Origin: an uncultured Brevundimonas sp. | GTDB lineage: Bacteria; Pseudomonadota; Alphaproteobacteria; Caulobacterales; Caulobacteraceae | Assembly (NCBI RefSeq): GCF_943913055.1 | Contig: NZ_CALTWS010000177.1 | Coordinates: 1-5,535 of the forward strand | Length of the DNA: 5,535 nucleotides | Direction: 5' to 3' | Shown: piece by piece, positions 1 to 5,290 of the stretch | How positions within the stretch are numbered: position 1 is the first letter of the stretch | How the letters are laid out: each line of letters begins with the position of its first letter | Translations under genes and position numbers: made by a program | Notes under the pieces: generated by a model | Database searches by the model: none | What the model was told of the DNA's origin: nothing | What the model saw: the letters and a program-made list of their open reading frames with translations, nothing else

Positions 1-885
1 GACTAAACCGGTGTCGTGCGGGCGGGGCGAGACCTCCGAGAACCAGACCTGGTCGCCCTTGACGAACAGTTCCACCCCGAAGATGCCGAGGCCACCCAGC
101 GCATCGGTGATCTTGGCCGCGATATCCTGGGCCGAGGCGAGGGCGGCGGGCGTCATGGCCTGCGGCTGCCAGCTTTCGACATAGTCGCCCTTCTCCTGAC
201 GATGCCCGATGGGGGCGCAGAAATCGGTGCGGATGCTGCCGTCGGAGCTGCGCGAGCGTACGGTCAGCAGGGTGATCTCATAGTCGAAGTCGATCCGGCC
301 CTCGACAATGACGGTGGCGGTCTCGACCCGGCCGCCCGACTGAGCATAAGCCCAGGCGTTGCCGGCGTCCTCCAAGGCCTCGATCATCGACTGGCCCTTG
401 CCGGAGGACGACATCACCGGCTTGACGAAGACCGGCAGCCCGATCCGGTGGGCGGCCTCGGCCAGTTCGGCGGCGGAGGTGGCGAAGGCATAAGGGCTGG
501 TCGGCAAACCCAGCTCCTCGGCAGCCAGACGGCGGATGCCCTCGCGGTTCATGGTCAGCTGGGTGGCGCGCGCTGTCGGGATGACGGTGGCCAGACCTGC
601 TGCCTCGATCTGGCCCAGGACGTCGGTGGCGATGGCCTCGATCTCGGGCACGATGAAGTGCGGGGCCTCGGCCAGGATGACGCCGTTCAGGACCTGCGGA
701 TCCGTCATGGGGATGACGTGGCTGCGGTGCGCCACCTGCATGGCCGGGGCGTTGGGATAGCGATCGACGGCGATCACCTCGACCCCCAGCCGCTGAAGCT
801 CGATCGCGACCTCCTTGCCCAGCTCGCCCGCGCCCAGCAGCATGACGCGGACCGCGGTGTCGGATAGGGGGGTGCCGAGTTTCAT
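1..885 (-). CDS. purT: Formate-dependent phosphoribosylglycinamide formyltransferase (GAR transformylase 2), 3' end outside the window
   Basis: PurT makes formyl-GAR from GAR, formate and ATP in the third step of purine synthesis, in the cytosol and without folate. The first 295 residues are visible and the frame is open at the window edge; the family is about 390 residues long, so about 100 are missing. The sequence follows E. coli PurT closely. The N-terminal substrate-binding part has GAGELG (18-23) and PEIEAIATD (80-88), with E21 and E81 matching GAR-binding residues. The ATP-grasp part has MNREG (112-116), K155, SSSGKGQ (159-165), GHRQE (227-231), the metal-ligand region E272 and E284, and SPRPHDTG (286-293). 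The ATG at 885 is preceded by GGAGA (897-893) with a 7-nt spacer. The gene starts 3 nt after the VOC gene stop, so it is the distal visible gene of the tkt operon. No defect is seen in the visible part. Confidence 0.97.
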   Translation of the reverse strand, partial: MKLGTPLSDTAVRVMLLGAGELGKEVAIELQRLGVEVIAVDRYPNAPAMQVAHRSHVIPMTDPQVLNGVILAEAPHFIVPEIEAIATDVLGQIEAAGLATVIPTARATQLTMNREGIRRLAAEELGLPTSPYAFATSAAELAEAAHRIGLPVFVKPVMSSSGKGQSMIEALEDAGNAWAYAQSGGRVETATVIVEGRIDFDYEITLLTVRSRSSDGSIRTDFCAPIGHRQEKGDYVESWQPQAMTPAALASAQDIAAKITDALGGLGIFGVELFVKGDQVWFSEVSPRPHDTGLV

Positions 886-888
886 GGG

Positions 889-1281
889 TCAGTCTCCGGT
901 CGCGGGTTCGATCAGGTCCCAGGCATTGCCGTAAAGGTCCTCGAAGACCACCACCTTGCCATACGGTTCGTGACGCGGGGCCTCCCTGAAGTGGACGCCC
1001 GCCGCCAGCCAGGCAGCATGGTCGCGCATCAGGTCGTCGGTCTCCAGGAACAGCCAGACCCGGCCGCCCGCCTGATTGCCGACCTGGGCCGTCTGGGCCT
1101 CTGTCGTGGCGCGGGCGAGCAGCAGTGAAGTCTCGCCGCCTTTCGGGGTGACGCGCACCCAGCGTTTGCCGCCGCCCATGTCGGTGTCTTCGCTGAGCTC
1201 GAACCCCATCTTGCCGACATAGAAGGCGATTGCGTCGTCGTAATCGTGGACGAGCAGGCTGATCGCCCCGATGCGGCTCAT
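889..1281 (-). CDS. Single-domain VOC (glyoxalase/bleomycin-resistance fold) protein
   Basis: This 130-residue protein has the usual length of a one-domain vicinal-oxygen-chelate protein made of two beta-alpha-beta-beta-beta modules. The first module carries LLVHDYDDAIAFYVGKMGF (9-27), typical of the family start, with H12 as a possible metal ligand. The second ends with FEDLYGNAWDLIEP (113-126), the classic D-x-x-G-N-x-W/x-L-x-E signature, where E125 would be a ligand. E50 is another candidate. VOC proteins dimerise and serve as isomerases, dioxygenases, glutathione-dependent enzymes or antibiotic-binding proteins; the substrate cannot be read from this sequence. The ATG at 1281 directly abuts the tkt TAG stop (1284-1282) and only a weak, distant AAGG lies upstream, so translational coupling to tkt is likely. 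Placement between tkt and purT might mean a role near sugar-phosphate or methylglyoxal metabolism, but that is a guess. Confidence 0.9.
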   Translation of the reverse strand: MSRIGAISLLVHDYDDAIAFYVGKMGFELSEDTDMGGGKRWVRVTPKGGETSLLLARATTEAQTAQVGNQAGGRVWLFLETDDLMRDHAAWLAAGVHFREAPRHEPYGKVVVFEDLYGNAWDLIEPATGD

Positions 1282-3288
1282 CTACAGGCGCGCCTTGGCC
1301 GCCGCGACCACGGCTTCGGTGGTGATGCCGAACTTGTCGTACAGAACCTCTGCGGGGGCCGACGCCCCGAAGCCGGTCATGCCGACGAAGGCACCGTCTT
1401 CGCCGATGAACCGCTCCCAGCCCTGTTTGATCGCGGCCTCGACGGCGACGCGGACGGTGCCGCGACCGATGACCGAGGCCTGGTAGGCGGCGTCCTGTTG
1501 CTCGAACAGTTCGAAACAGGGGACGGAGACGACGCGCGTCGGGGTGTTGTTGGCCTCCAGCCGGTCGGCGGCGGCCAGAGCCAGCGGAACCTCGGTGCCG
1601 GTGGCGAACAGGGTGACCCTGGCCTCGCCATTGGCGGCGCGCAGTTCATAGGCCCCCTTGGCGGACAGATTCTCGGACGCCGCGACAGTGCGGACCGCAG
1701 GTGTCTTTTGGCGCGACAGGGCCATGGCCGACGGTTGGTTCTTGGTCTGCAGCGCGATCTGCCAGCACTCCATCGCCTCGACCGTATCGGCGGGGCGGAA
1801 GACCAGCAGGTTGGGGATGGCGCGCAGAGCCGCCAGATGCTCGACGGGCTGGTGGGTCGGGCCGTCCTCGCCCAGACCGATGCTATCGTGGGTCAGCACA
1901 TGGATGGCGCGCACCCCCATCAGCGCCCCCAGGCGGATAGCCGGGCGGCTGTAGTCCGAGAACACCATGAAGGTGCCGCCGTAAGGGATGACCCCGCCAT
2001 GCAGAGCCAGGCCGTTCATGGCGGCGGCCATTCCGAACTCGCGGATGCCCCAGTTGACGTAGCGACCCTCATAGGTCGGCGCGTCGAAGATCGGCGTGTC
2101 CTTGACGAAGGTGTTGTTCGACCCGGTCAGGTCGGCCGAACCGCCGATCAGCTCGGGGATGGCGGCGAACAGTTCGTCCAGCGCCGCACCCGAAGACTGG
2201 CGCGTGGCCTGGGCAGGCTTGGTCTCGACCAGTTCGGCGATCTTCGCCTGAAGCTTGTCGAAGGCCCCGGAGGGCAGGTCACCCTTCATGGCGCGGGTGA
2301 AGTCAGCCGTCTGGGACGAGTCAGCTAGACGCGCCTCCCACGCCTTGCGCTCTTTCGCGCCGCGACGGCCGACCTTCTTCCAGGCCTTGTCGACAGCCTC
2401 GGGCAGGTCGAAGGGCTCGTGCTCCCAGGCCAGGCCCAGGCGGGTGGCGGCGATCTCGGCGGCGCCCAGGGCTGCACCGTGGGTCTTGTGGCTGCCGGCC
2501 ATGGTGGCGGCACCGCGACCGATCTGGGTCTTGCAGGCGATAAGGGTCGGCTTGTCCTGACGCGTCGCCCACTGCAGGGCGGACTTGATGGCCTTGGTGT
2601 CATGGCCGTCGATGGCCTTGACCGCCCAGCCTGCGGCCTTGAAGCGCGCCTTCTGGTCCGTGGCGTCCGACAGGGACACCTTGCCGTCGATGGTGATCTC
2701 GTTGTCGTCCCAAAGCACCGTCAGCTTGTTCAGCCGATAGCGACCGGCCAGGGCGATGGCTTCCTGGGACACCCCCTCCATCAGACAGCCGTCACCCGCG
2801 ATGACCCAGGTCCGGTGATCGACCAGATCGTCGCCATACTTGGCCGCCAAATGCCGCTCGGCCATGGCAAAGCCGACAGAGGTGGCCAGCCCCTGACCCA
2901 GCGGGCCGGTGGTGACCTCCACGCCCGGCATGTGACCGAACTCGGGGTGGCCGGCGGTCCTGGATCCCCACTGGCGGAAGTTGGACAGCTCCTCGCGCGT
3001 CGCGGCCTTGTAGCCGGTCAGGTGCAGCAGCGAGTAGATCAGCATCGAGCCATGGCCCGCCGACAGGATGAAGCGGTCGCGGTCTGCCCAGTCAGGGCGC
3101 GAGGCATCGAACTTCAGGAACTTCGAGAACAGCACCGTCGCCACGTCGGCCATGCCCATGGGCATGCCGGGGTGGCCGCTCTTGGCCTTTTCGACCGCAT
3201 CCATCGACAGCACCCGGATGGCGTCGGCCATCTGTTTCAGGGACGCCTTTTCGGGGGCGTTTTTGGATGTGATCTTGGCGTCGGTCAC
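1282..3288 (-). CDS. tkt: Transketolase, complete
   Basis: Thiamine-diphosphate and Mg2+-dependent enzyme that moves two-carbon ketol units between sugar phosphates in the non-oxidative pentose phosphate pathway (cytosolic homodimer). The 668 residues match the family's usual 660-670. Visible in order: SGHPGMPMG (37-45, H39), SAGHGSM (76-82, H79), AGHPEFGH (112-119, H114), TGPLGQG (127-133), the ThDP motif from GDG (165-167) to N196, GSHKTHG (265-271, H267), then the pyrimidine-binding half with GGSADLTGSN (382-391), GIREFGM (414-420, with E417 as the glutamate that activates the cofactor), and GEDGPTHQPVE (473-483, H479), followed by the C-terminal domain. All expected catalytic residues are present. 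The start is GTG at 3288, supported by GAAAGG ending at 3296 with a 7-nt spacer and by an N-terminus that aligns with other transketolases. First gene of the tkt-VOC-purT operon, divergent from zauP-zapA. Confidence 0.98.
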   Translation of the reverse strand: MTDAKITSKNAPEKASLKQMADAIRVLSMDAVEKAKSGHPGMPMGMADVATVLFSKFLKFDASRPDWADRDRFILSAGHGSMLIYSLLHLTGYKAATREELSNFRQWGSRTAGHPEFGHMPGVEVTTGPLGQGLATSVGFAMAERHLAAKYGDDLVDHRTWVIAGDGCLMEGVSQEAIALAGRYRLNKLTVLWDDNEITIDGKVSLSDATDQKARFKAAGWAVKAIDGHDTKAIKSALQWATRQDKPTLIACKTQIGRGAATMAGSHKTHGAALGAAEIAATRLGLAWEHEPFDLPEAVDKAWKKVGRRGAKERKAWEARLADSSQTADFTRAMKGDLPSGAFDKLQAKIAELVETKPAQATRQSSGAALDELFAAIPELIGGSADLTGSNNTFVKDTPIFDAPTYEGRYVNWGIREFGMAAAMNGLALHGGVIPYGGTFMVFSDYSRPAIRLGALMGVRAIHVLTHDSIGLGEDGPTHQPVEHLAALRAIPNLLVFRPADTVEAMECWQIALQTKNQPSAMALSRQKTPAVRTVAASENLSAKGAYELRAANGEARVTLFATGTEVPLALAAADRLEANNTPTRVVSVPCFELFEQQDAAYQASVIGRGTVRVAVEAAIKQGWERFIGEDGAFVGMTGFGASAPAEVLYDKFGITTEAVVAAAKARL

Positions 3289-3295
3289 GGCGGGA

Positions 3296-3301
3296 CCTTT
3301 C
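3296..3301 (-). promoter_or_regulatory. Ribosome binding site of tkt deciding a GTG start
   Basis: On the minus strand GAAAGG (3301 to 3296) lies 7 nt before the GTG at 3288-3286. No in-frame ATG lies near this site; the first internal methionine is residue 20 (M20), inside the conserved N-terminal helix, so GTG is the reasonable start. Confidence 0.65.
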
Positions 3302-3322
3302 GTCGGGAGGCGGAAAAAGGGA

Positions 3323-3347
3323 GGCGCGCCGCTTTACCCCGGCGCGC
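3323..3347. repeat. GC-rich inverted repeat between the divergent tkt and zauP genes
   Basis: The arm GCGCGCC (3324-3330, within the palindrome GGCGCGCC) is matched by GGCGCGC (3341-3347), giving 7 bp with a 10-nt spacer, in the only intergenic space between the two divergent operons. The spacer read on the minus strand contains GGTAAAGC (3338-3331), loosely similar to the Caulobacter housekeeping -10 consensus GCTANAWC, at a fitting distance for a tkt promoter, but no convincing -35 is seen. The plus strand shows TTCTATAC (3355-3362) as a possible zauP -10. The repeat could be an operator, an mRNA leader hairpin, or simple GC-rich coincidence. Confidence 0.35.
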
Positions 3348-3385
3348 GGGCGGGTTCTATACGGATTCTGGAGGATATGACCCGA

Positions 3386-3658
3386 ATGGATGCTGCCTCG
3401 GCCGCAAAAGACCGTGTCGATCGCGCCCTGGCCCTGCTGGAGCGCCGTCTGATGGACCTGAAGGGGCGGGCCGCGGGCACCAGCCGCGTGCCCGACGACG
3501 ACCTGTTCGCGCCCACGCCGTCGAGCGAAACCGACCGCGCCCGCATCCATGAGCTGGAAGCGGCCGGACGTGACGCCGCCGAGGTTCTGGACCGCGCCGC
3601 CGAGGCGATCCGCGATGTGCTGGCCGACGAGGCCCTGGCCGAATGGGAGGGGCGCTGA
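3386..3658 (+). CDS. zauP: ZauP-like coiled-coil partner of ZapA
   Basis: Small acidic protein of 90 residues predicted to be two helices: residues 8-30 (RVDRALALLERRLMDLK, with heptad-like leucines) and 48-86, joined by a proline-rich linker (36-47). There is no signal peptide or membrane segment, so it should be cytosolic. In Caulobacter crescentus the gene just upstream of zapA encodes ZauP, a coiled-coil protein that binds ZapA and helps focus the FtsZ ring. Size, helical make-up and position here all fit, though the assignment rests more on context than on a sharp motif. Its TGA overlaps the zapA ATG by one base. Start choice is open: GGAGG (3370-3374) is 11 nt from the ATG at 3386 but only 2 nt from the in-frame ATG at 3377, which would add three residues (MTR). 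A longer open frame upstream runs antisense through tkt and is not credible. Confidence 0.82.
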   Translation: MDAASAAKDRVDRALALLERRLMDLKGRAAGTSRVPDDDLFAPTPSSETDRARIHELEAAGRDAAEVLDRAAEAIRDVLADEALAEWEGR

Positions 3659-3966
3659 TGGCGACCGTCACCGTAGAGGTCAATGGCCGCCCCTATGCCG
3701 TCGGTTGCGCCGACGGTCAGGAGCAGCGCGTCCAGATGCTGGCCAGTCTCTTTGATACCCATGTCCGCCAGGTGGCCGGCGAGGTCGGCCATGTCGGCGA
3801 CATCCGCCTGTTCCTCATGGCCGGACTGATGCTGGCCGACGAACTGCACGAGGCGCGTCAGGGCCTGCCAGTGGTCGAGGTGCCGGGTGCCCCCAGCCAT
3901 GATGGTGTCGCCGAAGCCCTGAACGCCGTCGCGGCACGGCTGGAAAAGATCGTCCAGGGGCTCTGA
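3658..3966 (+). CDS. zapA: Cell division protein ZapA
   Basis: ZapA is a cytosolic FtsZ-binding protein that tetramerises and promotes bundling and alignment of FtsZ filaments at the division site. The 102 residues fit the family (about 100-110). The N-terminal globular head has the typical beta-hairpin VTVEVNGRPYAVGC (4-17), followed by the hallmark E-x(5)-LA-x-L-x-D pattern (E22, L28-A29, L31, D33) and the helix LFLMAGLMLADELHEAR (51-67); the C-terminal helix (about 80-102) would form the coiled-coil dimer arm. The ATG at 3658 has GGGAGGGG (3645-3652) at a good distance and overlaps the zauP stop by one base, which favours it over an in-frame ATG at 3643 lying inside zauP. It is translationally coupled to zauP. 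The stop lies 5 nt from the stop of the convergent PH-domain gene, leaving no room for a terminator between them. Confidence 0.93.
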   Translation: MATVTVEVNGRPYAVGCADGQEQRVQMLASLFDTHVRQVAGEVGHVGDIRLFLMAGLMLADELHEARQGLPVVEVPGAPSHDGVAEALNAVAARLEKIVQGL

Positions 3967-3971
3967 AGCGA

Positions 3972-4346
3972 TCAGATCAGGACGTAGGTCGCCAGTACGC
4001 GCTGCACCTCGGTGATGTCGACGCCGCGCCCGAAAGTCTTGCCGAACAATGCGCCGCCCGAGACGCCGATCTTCATCTCGGCCTCCATATCCAACGTGCC
4101 CGCCGTTTCGACGCTGAAGTGGGTGATTTTGGAATAGGGCAGCGACTGGAAGGTCGTCTTCTTGCCCGTCATCCCCTGTTTGTCGACGAACAGCAGCCGC
4201 TTGTCGGTAAAGACGATCAGGTCGCGCACCAGTTTGTACGCATGCTCGATACGCTCGCCGGGGATCAGGATGTTGGCCATCTCGCCCGCAATGCTCTTGG
4301 GATCGACGGTGTTGGCGTTGCCCATCAGGGCGTTTAGCAAGCTCAT
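3972..4346 (-). CDS. Bacterial PH-domain protein (bPH_1 / former DUF1696 type)
   Basis: A 124-residue, single-domain protein of the bacterial pleckstrin-homology family. The recognisable part is residues 27-93: LIPGERIEHAYKLVRD (27-42), LIVFTDKRLLFVDKQG (43-58), TGKKTTFQSLPYSKI (60-74) and HFSVETAGTLDMEAEMKI (76-93), which is the standard order for this group. Structures of relatives form closed rings of PH-like barrels; a biochemical role is not established. It has no signal peptide or membrane helix, so it is probably cytosolic. The ATG at 4346 has GGAGA (4357-4353) with a 6-nt spacer. The gene stands alone, convergent with zapA (5-nt gap) and divergent from the 6S RNA region. Its position interrupts the usual zapA-6S-fau order, so it may be an insertion in this lineage. 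Base composition appears slightly less GC-rich than the neighbours by eye. Confidence 0.85.
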   Translation of the reverse strand: MSLLNALMGNANTVDPKSIAGEMANILIPGERIEHAYKLVRDLIVFTDKRLLFVDKQGMTGKKTTFQSLPYSKITHFSVETAGTLDMEAEMKIGVSGGALFGKTFGRGVDITEVQRVLATYVLI

Positions 4347-4442
4347 TAGGTATCTCCGTATTGCGCCATCGATAATGCTCCGGCGCGACGAACTGAAGAC
4401 GCTTCGACGCCCTCTGGCGAAAGACTGCGCGAAGGACTATCT

Positions 4443-4468
4443 TGCTCCACGGCGGGTCATGCTGTGGC
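4443..4468 (+). promoter_or_regulatory. Possible 6S RNA promoter
   Basis: TTGCTCC (4443-4449), an 11-nt spacer and GCTGTGGC (4461-4468) partly match the Caulobacter housekeeping promoter consensus TTGACGS-N10-14-GCTANAWC (TTG and the last base of the -35; GCT and the final C of the -10). It would place a transcription start near 4475, just before the 6S-like region. The match is weak and offered only as the best candidate seen. Confidence 0.25.
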
Positions 4469-4474
4469 TCTCGT

Positions 4475-4630
4475 CGAAGGCAACATATCCTCGCGGCCTT
4501 AATTCACTCGAAGGGATCTGTCCCTGTTTGACCTCGTGGGGTTGAGCACACGGAGCCCACCTGGCTACCCAGGCTCGAGAGGATTCAAACCGTCCTTCAC
4601 GGCTCTTACGGCGCCGCCACCCCTCTCTCC
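4475..4630 (+). ncRNA. ssrS: 6S RNA (ends approximate)
   Basis: 6S RNA binds the sigma70 RNA polymerase holoenzyme by mimicking an open promoter and represses transcription in stationary phase. The call rests on position (between zapA and the cyclo-ligase gene, the classic ssrS-fau linkage) and on a rod-like fold worked out by hand. GTTTGA (4526-4531) pairs with TCAAAC (4585-4590), continued inward by CCTC (4532-4535) with GAGG (4579-4582) across a 2-nt bulge and by GGGT (4539-4542) with ACCC (4567-4570). Outward, GAAGG (4510-4514) can pair with CCTTC (4594-4598), and GCGGC (4493-4497) with GCCGC (4613-4617), leaving an open central bubble. On the 3' side CCGT (4590-4593) and ACGG (4599-4602) can instead form a small hairpin, as known in the bubble of 6S RNAs. 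No long reading frame with protein character occurs here. Exact ends were not determined. Confidence 0.72.
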
Positions 4631-4670
4631 TTTTGTGTGCGCTAACGCTCGCGTCGCGGTCGCTCGCTGC

Positions 4671-4699
4671 TTGAGCGCGGATGATCTCCGCGCTAGGGC
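4671..4699 (+). promoter_or_regulatory. Possible fau promoter overlapping an inverted repeat
   Basis: TTGAGCG (4671-4677), 14 nt, then GCTAGGGC (4692-4699) resembles the alphaproteobacterial housekeeping consensus TTGACGS-N10-14-GCTANAWC (TTGA and GCTA exact, final C matched). A start near 4706 would give a leader of about 30 nt before the fau ATG at 4735. The alternative is read-through from 6S RNA, as in the ssrS-ygfA transcript of E. coli. Confidence 0.35.
4674..4694. repeat. Perfect 8-bp inverted repeat with 5-nt loop between 6S RNA and fau
   Basis: AGCGCGGA (4674-4681) and TCCGCGCT (4687-4694) are exact reverse complements separated by TGATC. As RNA it is a strong GC-rich hairpin; no U-run follows, so it is not a canonical intrinsic terminator. 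It could be a processing or pausing hairpin at the end of the 6S precursor, or as DNA an operator covering the spacer of the candidate fau promoter. Confidence 0.6.
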
Positions 4700-4734
4700 T
4701 CCTTCGCGTGATCCGCGCGGTCGAGTGTCCTGCC

Positions 4735-5286
4735 ATGACAGACAAGCGCGAGCTTCGATCGGCGATGCGGGCCGAGCGCAAGCGGCTGGCAGGGCTGGAC
4801 CCGGCCGGTTCTAGTCGTCTGGCAGACCATGTCGATGAGCTGCCCTCGGCCGAGATTGTTGCCATTTACCGGGCCATCGGATCGGAGATCGACACCGATG
4901 CCCTCGCACTGGCGCTGACGTCGGCCGGTCGAGGCTTGTGCTTGCCCGTCGTGATCGCGATGGACGAACCCATGATCTTCCGTCGGTGGTCGCCCGGCGA
5001 TCCGCTGGAACTTGACGCAGCCGGCGTGCCCGCGCCGTTTCCGCTGGCCGAGACCGTGGTGCCTGATCTGATCCTGACACCGCTTCTGGCTTTCGACGCC
5101 TGGGGCGGTCGGTTGGGGCAGGGCGGTGGCCACTATGACCGCACCTTTGCCGCCGTGCCGGATACCGTCCGCATCGGTCTGGCCTACGCCGGACAACAGG
5201 TCGGCATGCTGGAACTGGAGCCGCATGACATTCGGCTGCATGGCGTTCTGACCGAGGTCGGCTATACCCCGGCGCGAAAGGTCTGA
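4735..5286 (+). CDS. fau: 5-formyltetrahydrofolate cyclo-ligase (methenyl-THF synthetase)
   Basis: Converts 5-formyl-THF (folinate) with ATP and Mg2+ to 5,10-methenyl-THF, returning a stored or inhibitory folate to one-carbon metabolism in the cytosol; also called ygfA. The 183 residues fit the family (about 180-200). It begins with the basic N-terminus KRELRSAMRAERKRL (4-18) that contacts ATP, followed by YRAIGSEIDT (45-54) with the conserved E-x-D-T, LPVV (70-73), PDLILTPLLAFD (110-121), and the ATP/Mg motif GQGGGHYDRTF (128-138). An ATG at 4681 is in frame but lies in the loop of the inverted repeat and would add 18 residues with no family similarity, so 4735 is preferred although its Shine-Dalgarno is poor (GAG at 4723-4725). 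The position downstream of 6S RNA is the classical one. ymdB follows after 4 nt, so the two are co-transcribed. Confidence 0.95.
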   Translation: MTDKRELRSAMRAERKRLAGLDPAGSSRLADHVDELPSAEIVAIYRAIGSEIDTDALALALTSAGRGLCLPVVIAMDEPMIFRRWSPGDPLELDAAGVPAPFPLAETVVPDLILTPLLAFDAWGGRLGQGGGHYDRTFAAVPDTVRIGLAYAGQQVGMLELEPHDIRLHGVLTEVGYTPARKV

Positions 5287-5290
5287 GGTC

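Noticed and set aside
16..867. Long open frame on the plus strand opposite purT (283 codons)
   Set aside because: It is exactly antisense to the well-conserved purT; its Gly/Asp/Arg-rich composition is what GC-rich codon bias produces on the opposite strand.
1246..2328. Long plus-strand frame opposite tkt (360 codons)
   Set aside because: Antisense to conserved transketolase sequence, low-complexity composition and no recognisable domain.
2419..3552. Plus-strand frame of 377 codons running through tkt antisense and into zauP
   Set aside because: Shadow of tkt and of zauP in another frame; no family features and it crosses the divergent control region.
3334..3900. Minus-strand frame opposite zauP-zapA (188 codons)
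   Set aside because: Serine/arginine/alanine-rich antisense shadow of two recognisable genes.
4162..4545. Plus-strand frame (127 codons) covering the PH-domain gene antisense and entering the 6S region
   Set aside because: No domain, no ribosome binding site, and it overlaps a conserved gene and a structured RNA.
4674..4694. Intrinsic transcription terminator after 6S RNA
   Set aside because: The stem is strong, but the following bases (AGGGCTCC...) contain no T-run, so it was recorded only as an inverted repeat.
4437..4865. Minus-strand frame of 142 codons across the 6S region and the start of fau
   Set aside because: Ser/Arg-rich composition without family features, antisense to fau and 6S RNA.
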